A stretch of DNA of 64,000 nt from positions 2,161,803 to 2,225,802 of the forward strand of contig NC_087380.1 of NCBI RefSeq assembly GCF_963675165.1. The letters are read 5' to 3'. Below are positions 35,969 to 50,617 of the stretch, piece after piece. The stretch comes from Halichondria panicea (Eukaryota > Porifera > Demospongiae > Suberitida > Halichondriidae). Numbering within the stretch: position 1 is the stretch's first letter; every line of letters starts with the position of its first letter. The position numbers were made by a program, and so were the translations under genes. The notes beneath the pieces are model-generated. The model was not told the DNA's origin. It saw nothing but the letters and a program-made list of their open reading frames with translations, and did no database searches.

Positions 35969-38900
35969 ATGAAGAAGTTACAAGGTGACTGTGTCTCTTG
36001 GCTGGTCCTTTTGACTGGAGCAGCTCAGCTCCTACTAGTGTGTGGAGATACTTCACCTGGTAGATTTATGTATATAACTTTCATAATCCAGGGGTAGAAT
36101 AATAACAAAATGTGCAGTGTATATAATTGTCTCAGGAATCAACTTTCTTTGACTGCCCACATTGATAACTAAATGATATAGTATGGCTATTTGTAGGTCA
36201 AGCCTCAGGTGTGTGTAATTATTGTATGGTTCACTATAGCCGTACAGTGTCCAGAATTGCCATCCATCCCAAATGGATTGATAGAATATGTTGAAGATGA
36301 TGGTGCTCCATTTGACCTGGGTACCATGGCGACGTACATGTGCAACGATGGTTTCTTCCTAGACGGAGACGATGAGAGGAGCTGCACTACTAGAGAAGTA
36401 GGAACTAGTATTGTAATGTGGACAGGCCAAGAACCACAGTGTGTTCGTAAGTTGGCAATTTTGTTGTTTAGACCTTCAATTTCCATTATATAGCTATTCA
36501 GTGTCCTTCCCTTGAGCCAATTACTATAATGCAATGACTACACATGCGTGCCGTGTGAGTGTTCTAATGCATGGTTGTGTATTACGTTTTCTTCACACAG
36601 CTATTATTTGTCGCACTCTACCCGATATTCCCAATGGATTCATCACCTACGCTCCCGACACCACACCTGACTATGATCTGGGCACTGTGGCCACTTATGC
36701 TTGTAACCCTGGGTTTGTACTGGACCTCTCCCTGGGGGGATCTGAGATGAGAACTTGTTTCGATGACATTGAGAATGATGCAGAGGGAGCGTTTGATAGA
36801 CCGGCACCAAGATGTTTTCGTAAGTCTTTAAATTTATAAAATCCGAATTTCAGATTCAGTTCAAAGTGTAAAGGTTGTGTGTACAAAGTTGAAACATATT
36901 CTCTTGTATATAGCTCGAGGAGTTTTTCTGTCCTTTCAAGGAACAACCTACACTACGAACAACAGTAATATTGTACTTACTAGAATTGGAACTACAAATG
37001 ACACATCCTTGACCTGTCACACTGACTCAACCACCTGTTGTAGAGGTAAGGACAAGGAGCCATCTTCAAATATGGGTACTGGAGAGTGGATTCTTCCTAA
37101 TGGAAAAAATATTGTCCGGAAGAAAGTCACTGGTAGTGGGTTCTATTACACTAGGTTTCCTCAAGCTATCAGACTGTATCGTAATGATGATATCCAGACT
37201 CCACTGGGAACCTACTGCTGTAGAATTACCGACAGTGGTGGAGTGATGAGGACATTCTGTGCTAACCTCATCAGTGAGTGGTGTATACATTTACCATAAT
37301 TATTACTAGAATGTTTTGGGAGCATCAAACGTATACAAACTTTGCGCAAAATAATTCGTAAAACACTTGTAATTACACGCAATAGTAAAATCACAAGCGG
37401 TCAATTTTTCTGCTGATTTCGCTCATTCGCAAAGGTTTTTCACTAGCTAGTGATGAGGTATATATAGGTAACAATTTTAATATAATCACTTGCTTACTTA
37501 ACACAGCAGACATTCCATGAAATTTAAGTACCTCGAAAATGTGGTATTAATTAATATTGCAGACAACACCATTCGATGTCCCCCTGATGACTCGTTGATG
37601 GCTCCCACTAATGGGATGGTCTCATACTCTAGTCCAGAGGAAGGTGGGAGTTATGTATTTGGAACGGTGGCCACCTTTTCCTGTTCACCTGGTTTTGGCC
37701 TGAGTACTCTTGAGACGACTAGAACATGTACAGGAATAAATGATGCTGAAATAGGAACCTTCAGTGGCTCAAGTCCAACATGTGATGGTGAGATAGTCAT
37801 TATACTGTATATTACATTTCTTAGGGATCACTTGCCCTGCTCATAAAATTATAGTCTAAGATCTCCTTCATCAGACATACATGTATCATTGATAGACCAT
37901 ATAGCACTTGCTATAGTTGATGACATGGTAGGGTTCACCAGTAACTTTTCTTGTCTCTAGAGGAACACACTGAGAGCCAATATTTTAACTGTTGTGGGTC
38001 CATTGTCACAAGCAGGTCTTCTAGGCATTTGTCAACTTCGTCCTCCTGACTTCTGTTACTGCATTTGTATTGCAGCCATGTTTTAAAATTGTTTACTGAG
38101 ACTCTTGTGTCTTTTGGGGGAACAATAGCGTAGGAAGCTGTTCCTTGCTAGCAAGCCGTACAGAACTGAGAAGCTTGGGCTGGGGGTGGGGCTCGAGTGT
38201 AGGTTTTTTGCACCCTACCATTTGTTGCAGAGAGCTTCCTGCAGAAGGTGAAGTCATAGTTAAAGGGAACACTGTAAAAAAAAAAGTGCGGTGACCACAC
38301 TAAAACCGTCGCATATAGCACACTTTTTCAAAAAAGCGTGCTATATGCGACGGTTTTAGTGTGTCCACCGCACTTTTTTTCAATCATTTTTTACAGTGAA
38401 GGTATACAGGTTTTATTTTTTTGTCTTAAAATTTTCTTTGTGGGGTATAAAATAGCCCTGAGACAAAAAAATTTTTTCTGAAAATTAACTTTTCAGAGAA
38501 ACAGGACTGTAGAAACACAATTTCAGGCTTAAATTTTGCTTCCTGTTGTGGTCAAATGTGGGTGCAGTCAAACGTGACGTCAGAGTAGGCAATTGTGCTG
38601 CATGCAAAATGTGTATTCTGAGTGTGTTGAGTGTGTTGCAGCTGGTTGCTCCAATAGATCTAGCAGTCATACAGTTCTCTCAGTTGAAATATGAGTGGGA
38701 AAAACAAGTCCTATGTACCAGAGCTCACTGGAAAGCAACAGAATCCTGTTTTTGTGTACAGTGAAAACTCACAGATATGACCTCCCTTGCTGCTCAGTTT
38801 GGGATCCAAAAGAGGAAGAAGCTGAGATCTGAGGTCTGCTTGGACCCATGAATGGTGACTCTCCCCCTGGTGTACGCCATCTGTAGCACCCACATATCAA

Positions 38901-41900
38901 GGATAAAATCCCTCACACAGATTCTCTATTGGTATAATTATACATTGCTACACAACGTACACCGCATTCACACCTGACACACTCAATTGCATGACTGTAT
39001 ACTTATACATATGGACCTAGTCTATATACTAATCAGTCAATTAACATTTCCTATCCTGCCTTCATTGTCACCATTATCATCACCACTCGAACTAGCATGG
39101 GAAGGTTTTCTGGCTTATACAGATATGGCTTCACAGCGCTTGTTTCATCTTCACTGCAGCTTTTTTCATGCTCAACAGATGAGAAGGAGTAGGAAAGACT
39201 CAACTGGCCTGAAAAAATCATAGCTAGAAAATCACATGTGTCTGTCAGTCAGACTCATGCAGCCACCAGTATGCAATGTTTACTAGTACCTACTCTGACG
39301 TCACGTTTGACCGCGCCCACATTTGACCTCAAGGAAGTAAAATTTTAAGCCTTTTCTAACAATCCTGTTTCTCAGAAACTTTAATTTCAAAAAATTTTTT
39401 TTTTTTGCATCAAGGTTATTTTATACCTCACAAAGAACATTTTAAGGCAAAAAAATAAAACTTTATTTTTTCATGGTACCTTCCTTCCATTAGCTTGCAC
39501 GCATGTCCATTCCAATGTTGAAGCAGCAGGGCAATTCAAGACCAATGCGAAGGTTTTTTTAGCAGAGAAGTAGAAATCACCCTGTCAGAACATAACAAAG
39601 CTGTTGCTAAGGCTTGCTGTTTTTATAGATAAACTTCTTGCGTACATAGCCAACGAAGTAGGCAGTTAGTACATGTGCATTCGGTATCTATAGTTATAGG
39701 GTCCCTCATCCCTCAGGATTTGGGACACTATAACACGTGGATACCTCATGCCCATGAATTTTGTATAATATAGCAATTGTATAGCAATTTTATAGCAATT
39801 TTGTTGGAGCCATTTTTCCATTCATGGATGGTCCAATTGACAACACTTTTATCTCAACTTTGATAATACCACTTGAAAGGTCTCTTTCTAAGCTTTCAGA
39901 AAATCATAAAAATTATTCTTATATTCCACGGAATTCAAGTAGTTATGGCAACTGAAACAGTCCCCGAACTATCAATTAAGATCGGAGGGGGGGTTGTAAT
40001 TGAACATCAATAACTTTTGTTGATCCATGTCAAAAAATTTTTTATGAACGCTTAAATTAAAAGGAGATATTTCAATGTTCTGACTATGATCTGGGCACAG
40101 TAGCTACTTATGCTTGTAACGCCGGGTTTGTTCTAGACCTCTCCCTGGGGGGATCTGAGATGAGAACTTGTGTGGATGATAATAAAATGAATGCTGTTTG
40201 ATAGGCAGGTTCCAAGATGTGTCCGTAAGTAATCAATTAAAATAATTGCAGATTCAATAATTATGCTTGCATTTGCCGTGTTCTGATTCTAAATTCTCAA
40301 TACAGCTATCAAGTGTCCTGTTCTGCCCGTTTTCACCAATGGAATGATCGTCTATGCCACAGACCTGACCCCTAACTTTGACCTCAATACTACAGCAACT
40401 TATAGCTGCAATGATGGCTACACTTTAGATCTCTCTATTGGTGTTGAGGTAAGGACGTGTATTGACGATGGAAACAATGATGCTGTGGGAGTGTTTAGTG
40501 GCAAGGAGCCTGCTTGTGTTCGTAAGTACTGCAGTAATAAATCTCTCTCATCAATATACATGTACCATGATATAAAGCAACCAAATTCATTTTTTAAATG
40601 GGGCAATCCAACTAAATTTATGGGTGCCCAGAAAACAAATTAGTACGATACTGTGTCTATTATTGCACAATGATTCCCGTCTTGCTTATACTTTGCAGGC
40701 ATTCAATGCACCCCTCTACCTGAAATACCAAATGGCAGGATTGAATATGGTCCAGACATGACTGCCAACTACATGCTCAAGACAACTGCTACTTACATTT
40801 GCAACGACAGATTTTTTATGGACCTATCTGTCGGAAATGAGGCCAGAACTTGTGAGGATGATGATGGATTAGACGATCTAGGAGAGTTCACTGGCTCACA
40901 ACCAACCTGTGTCCGTAAGTATCTTATTTATGTTATAGCATCTTTAATTCAAACTAGCAATTGTACAGGTTGTTAATGGTTTGTTTTTGGGAGTAAATGA
41001 AGCGTTGGGAAATATCTTGGTTATTTGGTGCATTGGAGCTACATCTGCCACTGACTTTATACACCGACTTTATGCACGATGCTGCTTGTGTGTTACAAAT
41101 GTTCGTTTGTTCTTCATACAGTTATTATTTGTCACACTCTACCCAATATTCTCAATGGATTCATCACTTACGCTCCCGACACCACACCAGACTATGATCT
41201 GGACACTGTGGCTATTTATGCTTGTGACACTGGGTTTGTTCTGGACCTCTCCCTAGAAAGATCTGTGACTAGAACTTGTGTGGATGATGATGGACTGGAT
41301 GCTATTGGAGTGTTTGATAGACAGGCTCCAATATGTGTCCGTAAGTTACATTAAAGATTGAGATTATGTTTGCATTTGCCGTGTTCTGATCCTAAATTCT
41401 CAATACAGCTATCGAGTGTCCTGTTCTGCCCGTTTTCACCAATGGAATGATCGTCTATGCCACAGACGTGACCCCTGACTTTGACCTGGGTACTACAGCA
41501 ACTTATGGCTGCAATGATGGCTACACTTTAGAAATCACTATTGGTTTTAAGGTAAGGACGTGTATTGACGATGGAGACAATGATGCTGTGGGAGTGTTTA
41601 GAGGCGAGGAGCCTGCTTGTATCCGTAAGTACTCCAGTAATAAATCTCTCTCATCAACATACATGTACCATGATATAAACAAATTCAAGCTATCTAATCC
41701 ATGAAACTATAATATGTATAAGGTTATGAGTGTCCAGAATAGCTAGCAACGAAGGTTGCATGTAATAATTAATTTAGCAATGTCTCAAACTAGCAATTTC
41801 ACGTGCATGATTTCAATGGTTGGTTTTTGTAAGTATTGATACATTGTGTGGTCTGCCACTGACTTTATATACTGACTGCATGTGAGTGTTTCAATAGTTT

Positions 41901-44900
41901 TGTGTGTTACAAACTATTTATTTGTTCTTCACACAGCTATTATTTGTCGCACTCTACCGAATATTCTCAATGGATTCATCACTTACGCTCCCGACACCAC
42001 ACCGGACTATGATCTGGACACTGTAGCCACTTATGATTGTGACGCTGGGTTTGTTCTGGAACTCTCCCTGGGAGGATCTGAGACGAGAGCTTGTGTGGAT
42101 GATGATGGACTGGATGCTATTGGAGCGTTTGATAGACAGGCTCCAATATGTGTCCGTAAGTTACATTAAAGATTGAGATTATGTTTGCATTTGCCGTGTT
42201 CTGATTCTAAATTCTCAATACAGCTATCGAGTGTCCTGTTCTGTCCGTTTTCACCAATGGAATGATTGTCTATGCCACAGACGTGACCCCTGACTTTGAC
42301 CTGGGTACTACAGCAACTTATAGCTGCAATGATGGCTACACTTTAGAAATCACTATTGGTTTTAAGGTAAGGACGTGTATTGACGATGGAGACAATGATG
42401 CTGTGGGAGTGTTTAGAGGCGAGGAGCCTGCTTGTATCCGTAAGTACTGCAGTAATAAATCTCTCTCATCAACATACATGTACCATGATATAAATAAATT
42501 CAAGCTATCTAATCCATGACACTATAATATGTATAAGGTTATGAGTGTCCAGAATAGCTAGCAACGAAGGTTGCATGTAATAATTAATTTAGCAATGTCT
42601 CAAACTAGCAATTTCACGTGCATGATTTCAATGGTTGGTTTTTGTAAGTATTGATACATTGTGTGGTCTGCCACTGACTTTATAATTATACTGACTGCAT
42701 GCATGTGAGTGTTTCAATAGTTTTGTGTGTTACAAACTATTTATTTGTTCTTCACACAGCTATTATTTGTCGCACTCTACCGAATATTCTCAATGGATTC
42801 ATCACTTACGCTCCCGACACCACACCGGACTATGATCTGGACACTGTAGCCACTTATGATTGTGACGCTGGGTTTGTTCTGGAACTCTCCCTGGGAGGAT
42901 CTGAGACGAGAGCTTGTGTGGATGATGATGGACTGGATGCTATTGGAGTGTTTGATAGACAGGCTCCAATATGTGTCCGTAAGTTACATTAAAGATTGAG
43001 ATTATGTTTGCATTTGCCGTGTTCTAATTCTAAATTCTCAATACAGCTATCGAGTGTCCTGTTCTGCCCCATTTCACCAATGGAATGATCGTCTATGCCA
43101 CAGACGTGACCCCTGACTTTGACCTGGGTACTACAGCAACTTATAGCTGCAATGATGGCTACACTTTAGAAATCACTATTGGTTTTAAGGTAAGGACGTG
43201 TATTGACGATGGAGACAATGATGCTGTGGGAGTGTTTAGAGGCCAGGAGCCTGCTTGTGTTCGTAAGTACTGCAATAATAAATCTCTCTCATCAACATAC
43301 ATGTACCATGATATAACCAAATTCAAACTATCTAATCCATGAAACTGTAATATGTATAAGGTTATGAGTGTCCAGAATAGCTAGCAACGAAGGTTGCATG
43401 TAATAATTAATTTAGCAATGTTTCAAACTAGCAATTTCACGTGCATGATTTCAATGGTTGGTTTTTGTAAGTATTGATACATTGTGTGGTCTGCCACTGA
43501 CTTTATATACTGACTGCATGTGAGTGTTTCAATAGTTTTGTGTGTTACGAACTATTTATTTGTTCTTCACACAGCTATTATTTGTCGCACTCTACCGGAT
43601 ATTCTCAATGGATTCATCACTTACGCTCCCGACACCACACCGGACTATGATCTGGACACTGTAGCCACTTATGATTGTGATGCTGGATTTGTTCTGGAAC
43701 TCTCCCTGGGAGGATCTGAGACGAGAGTTTGTGTGGATGATAATGGACTGGATGCTATTGGAGTGTTTGATGGACAGGCTCCAATATGTATCCGTAAGTC
43801 TTTTTTGTTCTGGTTTCCATAACTTTACATTATGAATTTATTTCTAACCTACTGAATGTGCAGGTATCATTTGCCAACCTCTTTTCCCTTACCCCTATGG
43901 TATGATAACATATCATCTTGAAACTCCACCTTTCTCATACGGAACACGAGCACAGTACGTCGTCTCATGCCCTCCCGAACTAGAGAGAAGGGGAGGAGAT
44001 GATGTGAGGAATTGTACCGCTAATGGAAATAGTGCTGTGGGGGTGTGGTCTGGAGCTGCTCCCATCTGTGCAGGTTTGCAGTGTAAACGTTGTGTGTACA
44101 AAGTTGCAAAAAAATTATGTAATTTGTATAGCTCGAGGAGTTTTCCTTTCATTTCAAGGAATAACCTACACTACGAACAACAGTAATATTGTACTCACCA
44201 GGATTGAGACTACAAATGACACATCCTTGACCTGTCACACTAACTTAACCACCTGCTGTAGAGGTAAGGACAAGGAGTCATCTTCAGGTATGGGTACTGG
44301 AGAGTGGCTGTTTCCTAATGGAACAAGTATTATTCGGAAGAAAGTCTCTAGTAGTGGGTTCTATTATACAAGGTTTCATCAAGTTGTCAGACTGTATCGT
44401 AATGATGATACCCAGACTCCACTGGGAACCTACTGCTGTAGAATACCTGACGGTGCGGGTGGAGTTTTGAGGACATTCTGTGCTAACTTCATTGGTGAGT
44501 GTGTATAGGTCATTAAATATTTTGCTTATTGTTATACTGCAGACGAAAACATTCGATGTCCCTCTGACTCAGTGATGGCTCCTACTAATGGGATGGTCTC
44601 ATACTCTAGCCCAGAGGAAGATGGTAGTTATGTTTTTGGAACTGTGGCCACCTTTTCCTGCTCACCTGGTTTTGGCCTGAGCACTCTTGAGACTAGAACA
44701 TGCACAAGAACAAATGATGTGGGAACTTTCAGTGGCTCAAGTCCAACATGTGATGGTGAGTATAGTCATTGTAGAGTCTATAGTTGCATAATTATAAATT
44801 ATTTCTTAGTGATCACTTGCCCTGCTCCTCCTAATATTTTCAATGGAACGATTGTCTACTCATCTCCTAGTACAACTGAGGTGTTCAATTACACAACAGC

Positions 44901-47900
44901 AGCTATTTATCAGTGTAACCCTGGATATAAGTTAATAGATGGAAACAATGTGAGGACCTGTACTGGCAATGATAGTACTCCCAGCGGTCGGTGGAATGGT
45001 ACTGCCCCCCAGTGTCCACGTATGTTCTATTATTGGAACTCGTTCGTATCACATGATTAAGTACATACACAGCTGTGGATTGTGGGGCTCCTCAGTCTAT
45101 TACCAATGCATCTCCTGGGATACCAACAACCACAACATTCACTGGGACAGTGACCTACAGCTGTAATGATGGCTATGCACTCTTTGGGATTGCTACAAGC
45201 ACTTGTCAGGCAAATGCAACCTGGAGCAGACCACCAGAATGCATAGGTGCATGACGATTATATAATGTGTACATGCATGACATATAGACTAATACAGGTG
45301 TCACTATTGGTGGTATCCACTCTGGTGTGCCCATCTTAATTGGACACTCTGTTACCATCACTTGCACCGCTGCCTCTCCTGCTGACTCAATAATGTTGCT
45401 CCGTGATGGTCGAGCTTTTCATGAAACTCATCAGTCAACCATCTTGGTGTATACTATCTCTTTTGTGAACGATAGCATTCATCAAAACACCTTCAAATGT
45501 GAGGCCCTGCTAACAGGAAGAACAATCGATTCTGATACTGCCTCTGACAGTGTGACTGTCACTATTTCTGTTGAAGGTAAGTCGATAATTGCGTATGGAT
45601 ATTATTCAACACTACCCCACAGTTCCCCAACAACCTATTAATGCTAGTATCAGCCCATCTAGCCTGTCACTTCCACTAATTGGAGAGCCATACATTGTGA
45701 CTTGCACTGTTTCTTTATTGCCTGGACTAACTCGTACACCAACTGCTCAGTGGCTCAAAGTTGCTATGGGAGAAGAACTAAATAATCTTAATCGATCCAC
45801 TCTTAATCTCTCTCCACTGAGAACCTCAGATGCTGGCAGATACCGTTGTCAGGTAAATGTCAGTACTATTGTTCACTCTCAACCCCTCTCAGACAGCAAC
45901 GATATTGACATAATTGTTCAAAGTAAGTCAAATCTCTAATTGCTTTTATTGTCGTATTATTAATATTTTTACAGTACCAACACCAGCAGTGAATATCTCA
46001 AGGTTTCCTTCTACCTCAGCTTTGTTTGCTAACTTCAATATGGTAACATTTACATGTCAATTGTCTATACATGAAGACATTGATACTCCCGTCACTTTGA
46101 GCTTGACTTGGACTCGTGAGGTTTATAGTGATGAAGCCGATACAACCACTGAAGTTATCATGGTGAATAGTACAACCAAAGAAATTATTAGAAAATGGAC
46201 CTATAATGATTTGAGTTCAATGGACCAGAGAGTAACCTGCAATGGGACAATAAGCTCAGCTAGCAGTTTTATTCAAGGCAATAGCATTACAATTGAAGAC
46301 ACGTTATCTGTTGCTGGTGAGTTGCTGTTTTCATCCTATGATAAAAAGTGAACACGTTCTACTTTATTCAGGTGTGTTTCTGTTGTTCAACGACATTGCA
46401 CTTGATGACAACATGACCTCTGTGGCAGCGAGGGACGTACGTGTCATACAATGTCACTCTGACAAGACAGATACATTCGATGAAGACCAACACGGATGGA
46501 CTTTCCCTAATAGCACCAAAATTACTAACCGTACCACACTGGCTGTTGCAACACGGGAGGGAGGACACCTGGCACTCACTCGAGTGGGGAACAGTTCCCT
46601 GCCAGCTGGAGAGTATTGTTGCAAGGCTCAGGACGCCAGGGGAACCAGCCACACCCTCTGTGTGCATGTGAACCCAGGTGAGGGGTGCATGGAGGTAGAT
46701 GTTATGTCCACTAACGCAGCCAGTCTAAATGCTCTAATTACATAGCTTTATTCTTTCAGGCCCTATACTTTCTATTTACTACCCACAGAACCAAGTTCCA
46801 GTGGCAGTGTTGGAGGGATAGCTGCTGCGATTGTCATTTTTGTGGTTACTCTACTGATCATTGGAGCAGTTATTGTCATTGTTGTCAGGTAAACTTAAGT
46901 CAAACACATTCCTGTGAATTAAGTTCTAAATACCATGCAAATCTTCTCTGCATTAATATGATGTACCATGATTCTTTCAGAGCTCGTAGATCTGGAAAGC
47001 ACACTTTCTCTGGCCTTGCATTTGGTGGAGGGAGAGTTAAGCGTAAATCTCTCTTCACTGTGAAAGTTGACCCCTTGACCCCATTGGACATTCCCCTGGA
47101 CGATCACATTGACACCTTGACCCCTGATGCAAATATGTATGTGGGCGTAACCACCTTCAGTAAGGAACCAGATAAAAAAGTTGAAGCAAATCAGCAAGGT
47201 ATCCCTTAAAATAATTGCCCTTAAGTATATATACACAAGGCTCTACTATTTCACAGGATCTGCACTTGGTACAAGCAGTTCATTTTACACCACTGACTTT
47301 CCTGTTCATGTGGACACAATGCACGAGGACACAGACAAGCTCTTTGAGACTGAGTACACGGTGAGCATGTGTGCAGAGTCGAACAATCTTTCTCACTGTT
47401 CACATTTGTTCATCTCAGTCCATCAGCAAGGAGCCCCACTCTCCAAACAACGAGTCAAAGCTGCCTCACAACACAACCAAGAATAGATTCGGAAATGTCT
47501 TCCCTTGTGAGTACACAAATTAATGTCAACTTGTGCTTATTCTGTATACAGATGATTTCAACCGTGTTAAGTTGAAGCTTGTGAAGGACGTCAGAGGATC
47601 AGACTACATCAATGCCAGCTATGTCAATGTGAGTCAATAATAATTCATCATTTTTCATGCATACACTGCATTTATATTTGCAGGGCTATATGACCAACAC
47701 CAAGTACATTGCTGCTCAAGGTGAGCACATCACTCATGCACATTCACAGTGTATCATTGACCCAAACTCAGGTCCTTTGCCCAATACGCTAGAAGATTTC
47801 TGGAAGATGATTATGGAGAACAAACTGCGAACAATTGTCATGCTCACCAAATGTTTTGAGGAGAGGGTGAGCTGCTACACATTCAACCATTGATATCATT

Positions 47901-50583
47901 GTGAAAGTTTTCCTTCTAATCTCGTTACCACAACTTATCATTGTAGAAAAAGTGTGAGTGTTACTGGCCCCTGAAGGACAATCAACCTCTTGAGATGGGC
48001 TGTGGTATCGTGGTCTCTCTGACCAGTATGGTGGCCTTCCCCGACTTCACTGTCAGGAGAATGAAAGTCGATCAAGTCAGTTTGTTTACAGTTTGGAATG
48101 TACTGTGTACACAAACGCCCGCGAATTTTCAAAGTGAAGCCTTATAGCTGTTGATAAACGATAAAGCAGCATACAAAGTTGATAAGTAATTGTGTACACA
48201 AACGCCCACGAATTTTAGTGAAGTGAAGCCTTGATACAAATTATATTGTTGTATCACCAATCATGTATCACTGTTATACACAATTCCAAACAACTATTGA
48301 TACATACTGTAAACTCCACCCCCTATAGCCCACCCTTGGCTCGTCCCCTGTGTTTGAGGTGACTCTGTTCCACTACACCTCCTGGCCAGACCACGGTGTC
48401 CCCTCTAGTGGCATGTCCCTCATCTACTTCACCCGTGCTGTTCGTAAGACACACCCCCAGGATGATCCCCGCCCACTCCTCGTACACTGCAGTGCTGGTG
48501 TCGGACGAACTGGAACGTTCATTGTCTTGGATACGATGTTGGATCGTATGGAGCAGGACGGGATGATACATATCTACGATTGTGTTACTCATATTCGGAA
48601 ACAGAGGGTGCTCCTCGTACAGACTCTGGTATGCTAGGAAGTGGTTTATAGTATTGTATGTATAAAGAACAATGAAGTATACGTAATTTTGCATTTGCTG
48701 CCTGTGTGTGATAAATAAGTTTTGCTATGTTAATGGTTTTCACAACAAAATTCTGCGACCAGCTGTCATTATAATCACCTCCCTCTCCCCTATGTGTCTT
48801 TATCACTTCCTCAGTCCCAGTACATCTTCCTGCATGATGCCCTCAAGGAGCTCATAGTGTGTGGGGAGACAGAGATACCAGCACATGTTCTCATGACAAC
48901 CGTCAACCAGCTCAAAGAACCAGCTGCTACTGATGAGGAGATAGACATGGCTCAGTCTTGGGTAGAGGAGGACACACCCACTGGCTTCCAGCGACAGTTT
49001 AAAGTAGGCTAATCATTTGTTGTTCTTGCCCCAATGTACTTGCCCCATTCTTGAGATCTCACTTTGTGTATTACTGCTATGCTATTATTGCTGTGCTCAA
49101 GCCTGTGTATTTTATGGCTGTGGAATTAATTATTATTATTGTGGATTCATTTTTGGGGAAGTCAACTTGGACTATACTGCATGGTAATGTATATTACTCA
49201 GATTTTGAGTGAGTGTTCTGTGCCTGACGGGACAGAAGACTACTACAGCTCTCAGAATGAGGAGAATGAAGACAAGAACAGATACTCTCAGATTCTGCCA
49301 AGTAAGCTAAAATCACTAATAACTCCACATGCACACGGCGTGCTGCAAAAATTATGCAGTGTTGTAGTCAAATTTGCATTTTATTTTTAGCTTTAAGATT
49401 CCATTTTTCATTTTCAGATGAGATGCATCGAGTCAAGCTTCGATTCTCACCTTCTGGTTCTAACTACATCAATGCCAGCTACATTCATGTGAGGAAGCTA
49501 AACAGTACCGCCCACACACTATTTCTTCACTGTTCATGTGCTACTTCTTGTCCAGGGCTACCATGCACTATGTATTTCTCTAGCGACTTTTTATGTGATT
49601 TAATACTTTAATTGTGAAGTGTTTCTCCCAACAATAATCCACTACTCTCTTGTCCAGGGCTACCAACAGAGGCGAGGGTACATAGCCACTCAAGGTCCCC
49701 TGGAGCACACCACTGGAGACTTGTGGAGGATGGTGGTGGAGAATGAGTGCAGCTGTATCGTCATGCTCTGTACCCTCAGGGAGGGGGAGGAGGTGTGTTG
49801 TATTTATGTATCTTTTTTGTTTATGCTTTCATTTTTAACTTGCATTTAGAAAGTGAATATTTGCACATAAACAGTTTTAACAAAACTTTTTATGCAGCAA
49901 AAAGTACAATGTATACATAACCCTAAACCTCCTATAGCTCTTATATTGAACAGTATATGCACTATACTGTATCTTCACTTATTTTTTTCTTCTTCAACAG
50001 AAGGTGTGCCATCGCTACTGGCCCAAGTTCCAAGGAGAGGCAGGAACTTATGGTGACTTCACTGTCACTCAGCAGACATTCGACGCTTACGGTGACTACG
50101 TTGTCAGGAAGCTATCTGTTGCCATGGCAGCCTCCGATGATATCCCCTCCGAAGTGACACAGTTTCACTTCACCCGCTGGACGGAGAAGGACCCCCCACA
50201 GACCCCTGCCGCTATACTAGACGTTGTGCAGGAAGTGAATGCTGTTCAGATGGCCTCAGGCAATAAACCCATTGTCGTCATGTGCAAGTAAGTGTGTGTA
50301 TGTGTATGCGTGCTTTGATGGTACAGCTATACCTATGCTAAACAAGTATCTCAATGTCTCACTACCCCCCCCCCACATACACACACGCACACACACACAC
50401 ACAGCAACTTATGCATTAAAGTAAACAATGTCTCACTACCCCCCCCCCACATACACACACGCACACACACACACACAGCAACTTATGCAGTAAAGTAAAC
50501 AATGTCTCACTACCCCCCCCCCCCACACACACACGCACACGCAGCAACTTATGTATTAAAGTAAACAATATCTCACTACCCCC

Positions 50584-50617
<34 letters not shown>

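Larger units (their letters stand above)
37825..40224 (+). pseudogene. Broken CCP region of gene D with transposon insertions
   Basis: At 37827 a CCP exon begins (ITCPAH) and is cut after about 20 bases. Bases 40079-40224 are the 3' two thirds of another CCP exon ([15 protein letters not shown]...MRTCVDD...), with a deletion before GVFDR, ending at a normal donor. Between them lie two fold-back elements (38270-38398 and 38398-39484) and about 0.6 kb with nothing recognised. These CCPs are lost, but the flanking exons stay in phase 1, so the reading frame of gene D survives. Confidence 0.65.

Noticed and set aside
38546-38893. Short frames inside the 38398-39484 element as a captured gene
   Set aside because: Frames are short and unsupported by homology, splice sites or codon pattern that I can recognise.
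49551-49570. Extra acceptor-like cttgtccagggctacca before the D2 exon at 49658
   Set aside because: The frame after it stops within a short distance and it duplicates the real acceptor context; the exon at 49658 continues the PTP motif [14 protein letters not shown].
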